From Merluccius polli (Eukaryota > Chordata > Actinopteri > Gadiformes > Merlucciidae), in contig JAOPHQ010002897.1 in assembly GCA_030340625.1 (NCBI GenBank), forward strand, positions 1 through 64,000: 64,000 bases of DNA, written 5' to 3'. A program made the translations under genes and the position numbers. Positions 11,589-22,113 of this stretch are shown one piece after another. Each line of letters opens with the position of its first letter. The first letter of the stretch is position 1. The notes under the pieces are model-generated. The model made no database searches. It was not told the origin of the DNA and saw only the letters and a list, made by a program, of their open reading frames with translations.

Positions 11589-13303
11589 ATGGTGTTTGCT
11601 GGCTTGCCGACCGATGAATTACTCCAAAAGTTGACTGATACTGAAGCACAGAGATTTAGAGGTAAGTTTACATTTTAAATGGTGTCTATAGCTCGCTAAC
11701 ATTAGTTTTTGGGTTTATTTCGCTTGCTAACAGTTACCTGCAACTTGGCAGGCTGATATAACATTACTAATATTTAGCGCCCCCCACCACCAACAACAGC
11801 TAAATGCCACATGAACTAACCTCTCATTGTGTACACTCTTTTAAACAGAGAAACTTTCTATAATATAACCGAATAAAGCATAGAGCTGACCAAAATTAAA
11901 TTGGAGTGTCATGTTGTTTAATTGAAAATTATGTTGGGTACGGTTAGCAGCTAGATAGATATGCTAACGTCAACTAGCAAGCTAACGTTAACGTTCGCTA
12001 TTTTAGAACGTGTGTGTAACGACTAGATCTAACTTAAAATGTAAAATGCAGTATACGTTTTTGATAGGTTACTACATTGGTGTGTTTAAATTGACGAATT
12101 GTAAGGTTTTCCGAATGTTGGCTAACTAACTTCATCTTACCCTCATAGAAGTTAATGTTACAGAAATGGCGCCAGAATTGTAAGTGAACGTTAAGAGTAG
12201 AGCTAGTATGGCGTAACATTACTTTTTTGCCATAATCAAATTATGCGTTACGTTTATTTGCATGTAAAGCTATTGTCGGTAACTGAATTTGTGATAATAG
12301 TGGATTTAGTTGTTCATGCACATGGGGTGGTCAATTTAGCAGGAGATTGATGTTAAAGAAGCCCTTATTGCTTAATTTTACACATGGCGAAGGGAACGCT
12401 TCAGTTACGCACTTGGTGTAGCTCCCCTGAATAGTGTATAGCCAAACTGAAGGTTTTATTTTAATTTTGAGTGGTTTTTGGTTGGTGGACTTAAAGCTGC
12501 TGTTTTTGTAATACTACAAAACTACTACTTTCATATCATGTGGGGTTCTTTCATGTCTCTGTTAACTTTTTTTTCTTTCTTCCAGACAATGAAGTGGATG
12601 GGGACACTGTTGATTGTGGCTTGACCGAGAGTATGGTTGCACACTTGTTTCAAGGTTCTTTTAAGAAGCAGTTAACATTTATGCTACTTGTGAGTAAGTT
12701 GAAAGAGCCTGTAATAACTTTGACATTAGAGAATGTGACTCCAGAGGAATGGGATCAGTCTACTTCGTCTAGGCCTATACCAAGGTATGTGTGTGGAGGT
12801 TTTAGGGGTATCTTCCTGATTTTTTTCAGTCATTGCATGACTGACCAATGTTAAGCTCAAGTGTGCTGTTAGTAATTAATGGCTTGTTTTGATGCCCCCC
12901 CCCCCCCCCCCCCCATTTCAGCACTGCTTGTGGGGAATTGCCAGCTGGTTTCGACATTCCCGTGTTCCCCAGAGATGTACAAGCACTACTGGACAACAAG
13001 CAACCATGCTATAAAACACCCAAATACAGAAATGTAATAGTTAGAGTTCTGTATGAAGCTGTGGCACAATACACAATGTAAGTGCTTCTACATTTTCATT
13101 TATTAATTTAACAGATGTTTTTGGACAAAGCTACTTACAGAAAGAGGAATAGCATATACTACATATAGACTTTACAATTAGTAAGCACAATTGATTTACT
13201 TTTCTTTTGTCTTAGGTATCCTACAAATGCGGACTATGTCCAAGCTGTAAAGTCTTTAATTTCAAAATATCCTTTCCTGAAGGATCTTGAGGGAAATGGT
13301 TAT
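11589..13303 (+). CDS. Transposon-borne SAM-domain protein, 4 coding exons, SAMD3-like
   Basis: Exons 11589-11661, 12586-12784, 12922-13077 and 13216-13303 are joined by GT-AG introns whose phases agree, giving 516 nt or 172 codons without a stop. Residues about 25-67 (DNEVDGDTVDCGLTESMV and following) resemble a sterile alpha motif, a helical protein- or RNA-binding domain. The later part includes ELPAGFDIPVFPRDVQALLD and SKYPFLKDLEGNGY, which I associate with SAMD3-like predicted proteins common in fish genomes. The frame is open at the last splice donor; no continuing exon was found, so the protein is truncated or ends in an unrecognised exon. It lies between CACTA ends and is more likely a transposon accessory gene than a host gene. 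Confidence 0.6.
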
Positions 13304-13350
13304 GTAAGTGAATACCTATAATAAACCCTCCTTAAACAGATGACAATATT

Positions 13351-13373
13351 TACACTATATTGCCAAAAGTATT
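13351..13373. repeat. Scar of a Tc1/mariner-type terminal repeat
   Basis: The stretch starting tacactatattgccaaaag matches the terminal repeat of a very common fish Tc1-like MITE. Only about 23 bp remain, right at the point where coding homology of the CACTA element switches from SAM-domain gene to transposase-like fragment. Confidence 0.5.
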
Positions 13374-13389
13374 GAGGAGAACTCCAAAC

Positions 13390-13760
13390 ATTGTGAAGGT
13401 GGATTGCATGGCTACTCATACAGACATAAAACAGACATTCAGTGAAGACAGCTTTGTTTTAAGAACACCTGAAGTTCACCGGTGTCATCTTAACCGAATA
13501 CAACAATTTCCTGATGCCAAAGCAACATACGGGGTAAACAGTCCTTCACCTTTTGAGGAGTTGCCTTATTTTGATGTGACGACGTCTCTTCCACCAGATA
13601 TAATGCATGATTTACTATAGGGGGTAATTCCTCTAGTCATGAAATTAGTTATCAGCAGATCTCACACGGAAAAACATATTACGATAAAAGAAATAAATGA
13701 AGAATTGCAAAAAATATGTATCGGTCAAAATGACAAGCAGAACAAACCAAACTTAAGCCA
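13390..13760 (+). pseudogene. CACTA-like transposase fragment
   Basis: Two in-register pieces (13390-13620 and 13621-13760) read through one TAG stop at 13618-13620. The sequence includes DVTTSLPPDIMHDLL then GVIPLVMKLV, a motif frequent in predicted transposases of large fish DNA elements. The stop and the missing flanking domains mark it as dead. The superfamily call depends mainly on the CACT termini of the enclosing element. Confidence 0.55.
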
Positions 13761-14995
13761 GGATATGAAATGGATTTTCAGGCAAATGACACTTACTCTG
13801 TTGATAATAGTTTATATGTCTCAGTTCGACATGATGTTTAGAAGATGATATTTTCATAAACCAATGTATCAATCTGGATATGAAATGGATTTTTTTAGGC
13901 AAATGACACTATGTTGATAACAGTTTGTCTCAGTTTGACATGGTGTTTAGAAGATGAGCTGCAAAACCAATTGTTTTATATTAATGTGTGTATTTTCATA
14001 GCTGCCAATACAGTTCCATTACCAATGCATGCAAAGTGCTTGTAATTCCCGTGCTTTTTGTCTCTTTTTCCATGTGCATGCACTGGGAATTGATTTAAAC
14101 TATCGTAATGTTGATTAAATGAAAAATGTTGTATTAATCTGTATTTATTACTGAAACTATTGTAATGTTGATGAAATGAAATGGACTCTCAGGCAAGTTC
14201 TACTGTGGATAACTTCATTATGTCTCAATTTGGTTAAAGTGAAACATAAATATGATTGCAATATGATCAGAATCCATTAAATAACATTGCATTCAGCATT
14301 TGTCATGTGTGAATAACTATCTTGAGTAAAATGTAATGCACTTTTGAATTTAAAGGGTACAGATTTGCCACCCTAAGGTACGAAAAGGTTTGTCGCTGGG
14401 GCAGTACCCTTAAAAGAACATATTTGTACCATTTTCAAAGGTACAATTTTGATCCATTACATAAAGGTACAAGTTTGTACCTTAGGGTACACATTTGTCA
14501 TTGAAGGGGTACAAATATGTACCCCTAGTTAAAGGTACAAATTGTGTACCCTTGAGGGTACTGCCCCAGCGACGAGCCTTTGTACCTTTAGAGGTACAAT
14601 TTTGTACTTTCTTTTCTGAGAGTGAATAAACACATTCTTTGACCAACATCTACCTGTGTCCTGTGTCAGAGGGCCCCCAGAAAAGTTTTCTTTTTATAGA
14701 TTCTATTTAGAATAGTAATAATACAGTACAGTACACACACACAGACCTTGGGTGGTTTAAGGTTTACAGGGAAAGCTATAAAGGCAGCCTCTATATTTTT
14801 AATGGCTTAATGGGATCTTACCCATCAGACACCCAGCCGTGAGATTCTCTCAAGAATGCCATGTAATACAATGGAATGGAATTGCAATAAAAACTGATAT
14901 TTGTGCAACTCAGTAGGCCTACACCAGATCAAACAAATCAAAATAATTAGCCAAGCAGATTAGCGTCCATACCCAAGCCTGGTGATCAGCTGTGC

Positions 14996-17493
14996 TCAGG
15001 TCTTGACAGTGATTCTAATTTTCATAATGACTATCCAATCTTTCTGTTTGCCTGTGACCTGCAACCGTAAACAGGAAGAAGCAAAGCCAAACTCTAGGTC
15101 TTGCTTTGTAAACATCCCATTCTTCATGTTCCCCAATAGCTTGAAGTCCTTACAGCTCTTCTCGCCCTTCACTGTGGTTTCAACATTTTGGCCCAGCTCC
15201 ACCACAGCAAACTCTAGGAGGTCTTTCCCTGCCATGCCCGTTTCCACCTTCACACTGGTCACAACGACGGGCGCTCTGAAGACCACCATCAGATAGTTTC
15301 CAGGCTCTGGTGTGCGCCCCCAGAAGTGTCCCTCGCCTGCCTCCCATGCCAGTCTGGGCACATGGTCGTTGTAGACAGATATATCAGTGTAAACGTCCGC
15401 CAGAGGATTGGAGTAGACATCCTTCTCGAAGAACTTGTCCTTCAGCTTGTTGACGCTACCCTGGAAGGACGAAAAGGTCCCCATGTGCTGGAACAGTGAG
15501 GGCTTGATGAGGATCTGCTCCTTCTGGGCAAGCAGCTCACGGAAGTGAGTGAGCAGCCAATCGCAGGGCATCTCCTGGTAAAACAGCAAGAGAAAGCGGG
15601 CCAGGAGAGGTAGGTGTTCCGCTTTGTAGAGCTTTCCGATGTAGCCCAGGGAGGAGAACTCCAGTGTTGCCCAGTTAACTGACTTTCGCTCCTGGATATT
15701 CTTGCTGATGGTGGTGAGGAAGTTTCTGGCAGAGCTGACGTCGTCCTCCAGCTGGAGGTAGTATGTGCCTTGGCTGCTGCTGTAATGCATCAAGAATGAG
15801 TAGTCCACGTTCTGCTTGGAGCGGAATGACACACGTGCTGGGGCGTCGTTGTAGTTCCTCTTGAGTTCTGCAGGAGAAGTGGGAGCAGAAAGATCAGACT
15901 TGGAGGGTGTGTGTGTGTCATGTCCCCCCAACAAAAAAATGGATTGGAGTGGCCACCCTGAGTGCCACCCCTTCTAAATCTGCCATATGAATATAAAATA
16001 CATAGATTTTGTGAAGTATACATTAGTCTCACGCTTTGCTTTGCTGGGTGTTGTGCTCTGGGCCCCCCCTGTGTTATTCTGTGCCACCGGTCCAAAGTTA
16101 GTCTGGACACACCACTGGTCATATGAATAAATTGTTACAACACACAAATCTGTACCTGTAAGAGGTGGGTAAAACTGCATCGGGGCGTGTATTACTATCA
16201 GCTGGCCCTGGTCCAGCTCGGAAGTGTGGGCAGCTCTGATCTCGCCCACCATCGCCTCTCTCCACTCGGGGTCAAAGTCGGCCAGTAGCACCACCACCAC
16301 CATGGCGGTGTGCTCCATGGAGGACGATTGGGAGAAGATGGAATCCAGGGTCTGCAGGAGGTAGCTATCTTTCTTCCTTTTCACTGACGACAGTCCGATC
16401 ACAATTAACTCTAGGGGGAGTAGAGGAGTCGTGAGATGGAGACCATCGCATACAAAAGGCCCACAAAGCTAAATGACCTGAACCCTGAAGAGTTCAGTGA
16501 ATAGGCCCTTTTAACCCCCTCCGCCCAACCCTGCCCCTTTTAAATAAAAAATGCATATAAAGTGTGCTATTATTACTCTACAAGTTCAAGTTCACTGGTG
16601 TGTGTGTGTGTTTGTGTGTGTGTGTGTCTCACTCTGCTTGGTTGCCGGTGTTCCAGCCAGAAGCTGGTAGGACACGTTAAGCGGCAGGTAGTTTCCCTTA
16701 TCTACCCATGATTCACTGCTGTCTACACTCCTGGAAGAGAGCCATGTCCACTCTGCCCTTGGTTGCTTTGTCGCAGTCAAGCAATGTAAAATACAACAAA
16801 AAAAAAAGAAACATGCATTACACTGTAGGCTACACACAAACCCTCAAACCCTGGCTGCATAGGTGTATATTTCTGGGGGGAGGGTGGCGATACAGCCCCT
16901 CAGCTTGTTGACACTACACTAGGAGGAGAAGGTCCCCATGTGAAATCTTGCTGAAACACACAAGCTATTAAAGTGCAGGGGTTTATAAATGAACTAAAAT
17001 GCATTAATTTATCATTGATGTGAATAGGTGGCACATGCACATTTAAAGATGTTACTTTCCCAAACAAAAAGACACAAAAGAGGACAGAAAAGTAAATCGT
17101 GTCTACATGTGTGTTGACTCAGCGGGGATAATATTAAATGAGAAAAGTTGATCTACCTGAGAATAATTTGAATTTTCCCCTCAAATGGCTTTGCATTAAG
17201 TTCAGTAAATTTAGTAAATAAATAATTCCATGTTAAATTATATTTGACTTGTACTGAAAATGGTCAGATGTCTGCCTCAATCAATGTGTGTAGCGATACA
17301 ATTCTGCGTCATCATGCAGTGCCTGTATTTGACCTGTAGCATATATACACCTGTACACAACACATCACATTCAAATCATTAGCTTCAGTCATTGTGCACT
17401 TACCGTTGATATGAAGTTAGACTTGTCCATCAGATAGCACACAACAAGCAGCAGTAAACCCCCTAGGACAACACTTTTCAAGTAAACCCGCAT
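14996..17493 (-). CDS. mgat4c: MGAT4C-like alpha-1,3-mannosyl-glycoprotein 4-beta-N-acetylglucosaminyltransferase
   Basis: Four exons, read 17493-17404, 16765-16633, 16410-16156 and 15867-14996, are joined by GT-AG introns with matching phases and sum to 1350 nt, or 449 aa plus stop. Human MGAT4C is of similar length (~478 aa). Exon 1 gives a short cytoplasmic tail and one hydrophobic signal anchor (VVLGGLLLLVVCYLM), as expected of a Golgi type II enzyme. The catalytic region shows LIVIGLSSVKRK, the acidic metal/UDP-site motif YYLQLEDDV, then EMPCDWLLTHF and PSLFQHMGTFSS, which fit MGAT4C better than MGAT4A/B. The C-terminal part is the lectin-like domain. The family adds GlcNAc in beta-1,4 linkage to N-glycan cores, although MGAT4C itself has weak or uncertain activity. 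The least certain boundary is the 16765 acceptor; 16730 is an alternative but breaks phase. Paralogue naming (4c versus 4d-like) is not certain. Confidence 0.88.
16598..16628. repeat. (GT)n microsatellite in mgat4c intron 2
   Basis: About 14 GT units with one TT interruption, ending 5 bp before the splice donor of the exon at 16633-16765 as read on the minus strand. Confidence 0.9.
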
Positions 17494-17818
17494 CTTCTTT
17501 AAAACACACACACACACGCGTTAATTGTGTCGTCAGTGTAACTCAGTCAGCACTGCAGCAGTAAATAATTGACGTGACAGACACTAGGTGTGTGTGAGCG
17601 CTGGAAGATTAAAACTAAGGGTTATGGTTACCAACGTGGTAGGACCTACGCGGCGCCATACCAAACATGTGACTTTATAGGCCCATTTCCTCATTTACCA
17701 AACAAAGTCTTTTCAACAAACAGTGGCTTACTATTGTTTTAGTAACACGATTCAAATTGCCACAATAGATTTGACATTCAAATAGTCAGCCAATCAAAAT
17801 AATCTAATGAATTGAGAC

Positions 17819-17852
<34 letters not shown>

Positions 17853-20800
17853 CCTACCTTACCTAGAAGTAGTGTATGTTAAAGCCACGTAGTAAATGTC
17901 TTTCTGTGCTCTCTACTGAAGACTACGTCCACTCTCCACCACCAGCCAGTTATCAGCGAGCAGCACCTGGAGGTGTGCTGCAGTTGAACACGCCTCCCTG
18001 TGACGGCTGTCACATGGCAGTGGACACAGAGATGGGAGCAGGTCGCGCATCAATTACGGCGCCGCGGAGTTAATAGTCTACTGTTTTACACCGACATGTG
18101 TCTCCCTGGACCCAGGGGCCAACATCTGGTGTCAACCTTGAGGAGGACAATTACGTGACATTTTCTCAAGAGCAATTCCTGAGGGGGACACCAAAAGTAG
18201 TGCTGTAACACATAGCCTACGTTGTAATGTTAAATGTATATTGAGGAACCATAATTACTACTACAGGATAATTGAAAGGTAGTTCACTGAAAGGTTACAA
18301 GTTGTCCCACATGTTTAAATCATTACTAATAATAATAGTTATAGCAGTGTTCCTTATCAGTAGGCCTATGTATGCAGGTATTTACCAAGAAAGACCAGTG
18401 GGTGTCACTGGTACTGCACACTGTATGTTTTCGTAAATACAATGAGCGAAAAATAATCTACATTGAGAACCATCACAAAGTTGGTCTCAGTATTGAATTA
18501 ACCTTTTTATTTTACTTTTTCTAATACATTTATATGAGTCTACTACAATAGCTTTACAATAACAAAAAGCTCAAAATAAGTACAGTTCTAAAAGTGAAAG
18601 AACTACTTCAATGAATAACCCAAATAAATCAACCACAATATCCTTCCTACTGCACGACGTGGGGCCCCACCAGCGTGCAACAAGCTATGATGCATCATGT
18701 ATGATAAAAGTATAACCACACCTCTATGATAAAAACACAGGAAACTTTAAACCTTTAAAATGTTTATTTCACAAACAACTCTCAAGCCTTAACAGGAGCA
18801 GAGGTGACATGACTTTCTCTCATCCTCTCTCTCTCGCTCCCTCCATTCTCTCATCCTGTCTACACAGTGTTGAATTTTACGCACCGGACGCACTACATAG
18901 CACTTCAGTAGCCAATAGTCCAACATCCATGACGTCATCCTATCTGGGCCATCTCAGGAGTCCATGTAACATCTAATGTACAGTATAATGTGTCTGACTA
19001 GAGGACCGCATGGGACAAGGGTTCAGGTAGGGTTTAGATGTTAGTTACATGGGAGTCTATCCTGAGAGAAGCGTCTCCACGCCTCGAGGACCAGATCAAC
19101 CCGACACACTTAGGATGTGATCAATTTAACTGCAAAGAAGACAAATGTACACGCGTCCAATGTTGATGACCGCACCCGGTATCGCTCTACAACTGGACAG
19201 ACGGGTTTAAGGAATCTGAACGATGCTGTTCTCATCTCTGTCTGTCTCTCTGTCTCTCTCTCCCTCTATTCTCTCTCTGCGAGACAAGCCAGTCAGTGAT
19301 GGTTCTAGACCAGTTTTAATGGGGGGGCCAGGCAGGGCCAGATCAGTAACCCCAGGGGCCCCTGGGCACTGTCAGTCCAGAGGCCCGACGGGGGGGGTGG
19401 GGGGTAGCAGTGAGAAGACTTACTATCATGTTTTCTCACAGCACTGCATCCCATTTTCCCTACTGGAAAGGGCGCCATAGAGGGCACTTCATAACAGCAC
19501 CCTTTTCCATCGGAAGGGCACCCATAGGGAACGTCAACCTTTCCTTGTGTCCCTCCCACCGAGGGTGCATGGAGAGACACAAGGAAACCATGCGAGGAGA
19601 GAGGAAACGAGGAAATATGGCGGCCCAGCTGGAACTGCCGCCAGTGTCTGTATCCATAATATTCAGTAGGATTTTGGTGGCCCTAAACAAGATTTTGTTG
19701 GTGGCCCCAAAACACTCCCAGCGCAACCACAAAATCACACACACTGCTCATAACTGAATGAACACACACAGATATGGCCAAATTAATTAACAGCAAATCT
19801 CTTACTTTATTTGAAAACAATGTATACACCTATTTTCAAATTTGTGAAGTTAAGAACCAATGAACAATTGCAAAGCATTCAAAGTAATACATAATAAAAT
19901 CAACATATTTAATCTTTAAAAAATAAACTTGCACACAACAAGGTCTATAAGTAAAGACTGACAAACTAACCAAAAAACCCCCCCCAAAAACAGCAACAAC
20001 AGTTGTGTCAGCTGACGAAGTGGATGGTCCTGGTGCAGTTCAATAAGGCCCCTAAAAAGTACATTAAATTCTTCTTATTTATAGGCTGGAAAACATAACA
20101 TAGGTATGTTATATGTATCTTCCAGGTCTGTTTTTAATATTATTAATATAATTATCCAAATATGTCCAATTATGATTTTACATTGCTAGAAAGAATCTAC
20201 ACATTATTTATTACACATATTCTATTCATTCTTTCGGGTGATGCCCTTTGAGTATTATATTGATGGGGCAAATCTCATGTTATTCCATTGCACAATTTGT
20301 TTAAGATCAGAGCTGCCACACACATGCCCAGTCAGAAACAGATGCATATGATTGTTTGACAGACTTAACCCAAGGCATCATGACTGCCAGATGGGTAAAT
20401 AATCAAACGTTTTCAACAGGAAAAGTGGACTGATAATGGCAGAACACAGTCCAAAAATCGCAGCGTTATGAAGTCTCTGGCATGCAGCGTCTGGAGATAT
20501 TGAATTGTGTCTTTTGGTGTCGTATACGACATCTTCGACCCGATTTTAACTATGGCTAATGACTGTTTGGTTCAAAAACACAGCTTCAATGTTGCATGAA
20601 AAACAGATTCAGATTCATCAAACCATCGCATATTACCCTGTGTTCCCTTTTCCTTCTCCAAGTTCATCTTCTTCCGCCCTTGAGCACCAAATCAGAATTT
20701 TCCTTTAGGAGCCACATGTTCTACTCTTCCTATTTTTATTTTTATGGAAAGCACTTTGAAACTTTGCTTTGAAAAGTGCTATATACATTATTATTATTGT

Positions 20801-21330
20801 TATTATTATTATTATTGTTATTATTATTGTTATTATATTAAGAAGCATAAAATAACGGGCACTTGTACTGTTTCGCTGCCACCTAGTTCAAATTTGCCAG
20901 ATGTTAGGAACGGAGTTATGAACAACATGGCGTTCATTTGTGGAGAGTTACAGGAAGGTTGCTCTCGTGTATCTTCGCTCTCGATTCCTCGCTCCTCAGA
21001 GCAGAACTAAAAGAGCTTTGGGACGTCCTTCAAAATGGCGGACCCGAACGACTTCCGGTTCAAACGAGAATCGAGGAGCAAGGAAATGGAAAGGAAAGGA
21101 CGCAAGTGAGGGAAACATGGATGCAATTTAAGAGACTTGAGATGCACCTTGTTGTTGTTCTGGGCAGCTTTCCAGGTGTGAATGTGTAACTGTGACAACA
21201 GCATTCCTGCAAAAGAGATGCTTCCTCTCAGTGAAACTTCCCTGAATAAATAAAAGGTTAAACAATTGGGAGGCAAACGGCAGGGGGTCACAATCGTTAA
21301 AAACACACTATTGTCTATAATCAGCACAAG
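17494..21330. other. Intergenic region between ap4b1 3' end and mgat4c start
   Basis: This stretch should contain the mgat4c promoter (just above 17494) and the end of the ap4b1 transcript (about 21315-21335). I found no splice-supported exon. It holds an AT microsatellite (17828-17852), a TCTC-rich tract (19230-19280), a degraded repeat at about 19330-19400 shared with 43376-43430 (ggcccctgggcac and cagtccagag), and an ATT/TTA-rich microsatellite (20790-20836). Small open frames here show no recognisable domain. Confidence 0.6.
17828..17852. repeat. (AT)n microsatellite
   Basis: About 12 TA units in the intergenic region upstream of the mgat4c-like gene. Confidence 0.9.
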
Positions 21331-21334
21331 TGCT

Positions 21335-21340
21335 TTTATT
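21335..21340 (-). terminator. Polyadenylation signal AATAAA for ap4b1
   Basis: TTTATT on the plus strand is AATAAA on the minus strand, about 330 nt past the ap4b1 stop codon at 21671. It is the first canonical signal found downstream. Its use is inferred. Confidence 0.55.
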
Positions 21341-21670
21341 GCGTATTCTTAATATTACATAGTCATGTTTACAGTGATATATTGGGCCAAATCATATTTT
21401 TTCAACAAATCATGAAAGGTGTTTCAGTAAATTGTGGTTTCCATTGACATCCAAATCAGAAAGTGGCCCTCTAGGTAGTTAAACATTGTGACAAGTCTAC
21501 CATATTTGTTGCAAGTACATTGCAGGACCATACCATACACATGTATTTCCATTTACTTTACATAAATGCCCTGCATTTTCTGTAGTAAGAATCGTTCCTC
21601 AGTGACCTCATCCCCCTTCCATAATGTGTATAATTGTGTGTGTCTGTGTGTGATTTTCCTTGCCATGTGC

Positions 21671-22113
21671 TCAAGAAGAAGAAACAGTGTGCAGCGTGGC
21701 GTTGAGAACCAAAAGGAAGCCCCTCATGGCCTCGTCGTCCCTCGGTTGCTGCTTCACGGTGACCTTCACTCTTCCCTCCTCGCTCCCTCCTTTCCTCTGC
21801 TCGCCTCCTTCCCTCTTCTCATCCTTGTCCTCCACCCTCCCGCTCTCCCCCCCAGTATACAGCAGCTCCCCCAGCACCAGTGTTTGCGTATCTTCACAGG
21901 GCGGGCTGGGGATGGGGCTCTTCCAGCGGGTGTGTGTGTACAAGTAGACCCTCCACGGCAGTGTGTGTGGTGGCGTGAAGGCCATGGTCTGGATGTTGAC
22001 GAGCTTCAGAGCCGCCTGGAGGCCTCGTGGGGAAGAGCGGTGCGGGACGAAGGAGACCCGGACGCTCTCCTGCACGCACACACAATCCTCCTCCTCCTTC
22101 TGCTCCCTGGCGC
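21671..22113 (-). CDS. ap4b1: ap4b1 exon 13: beta appendage C-terminus with charged insert
   Basis: Encodes residues 672-818. I took the acceptor at 22114-22115 rather than a nearer CAG at 22070-22072, because only the former keeps phase with exon 12. It adds a Glu-rich segment ending CVCVQESVRV. Downstream, VYLYTHTRWKSPIPSPPCED is followed by a Gly/Glu/Lys/Arg-rich loop (about residues 760-785) and then VKVTVKQQPRD to the stop. The loop probably sits between beta strands of the platform subdomain. Confidence 0.8.

Larger units (their letters stand above)
10883..14624 (+). mobile_element. CACTA/EnSpm-like DNA transposon carrying a SAM-domain gene
   Basis: Both ends carry CACTCTCAGAAA as terminal inverted repeats, the CACT start being the hallmark of CACTA/EnSpm elements. 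Subterminal regions (10895-11060 and 14350-14610) are packed with GGTAC and its near-palindromic repeats, as in known fish members. Only AA is shared by the flanks, which is weak support for a duplication. Inside are a four-exon SAM-domain gene (11589-13303) and a separate degraded fragment with a transposase-like PPDIMHDLL motif (13390-13760). An internal deletion probably removed the catalytic core between them. The element sits in a foldback-type repeat at 10882/14625. Confidence 0.75.
9225..14690. mobile_element. Foldback-type repeat (same family as 32540-32897), split by two younger insertions
   Basis: Three separated pieces (about 9225-9271, 10735-10882 and 14625-14690) align in order to the reverse complement of one continuous stretch at 32660-32890. 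Shared blocks are ataaaccagctatcacc, cacacacactcaggagagag and acatctacctgtgtcct. The gaps are the Harbinger-like remnant and the CACTA-like element, so this repeat is the oldest layer. Its superfamily is not evident and no coding sequence is visible. Confidence 0.7.

Noticed and set aside
16633..16730. mgat4c exon 2 ending at the acceptor 16731-16732
   Set aside because: This CAG has a good pyrimidine tract but leaves the exon out of phase with exon 1. The acceptor at 16766-16767 restores phase and gives a total divisible by three.
22070..22072. ap4b1 exon 13 acceptor at the near CAG
   Set aside because: It would shift the frame relative to exon 12. The upstream acceptor at 22114-22115 keeps phase across the whole 13-exon model.
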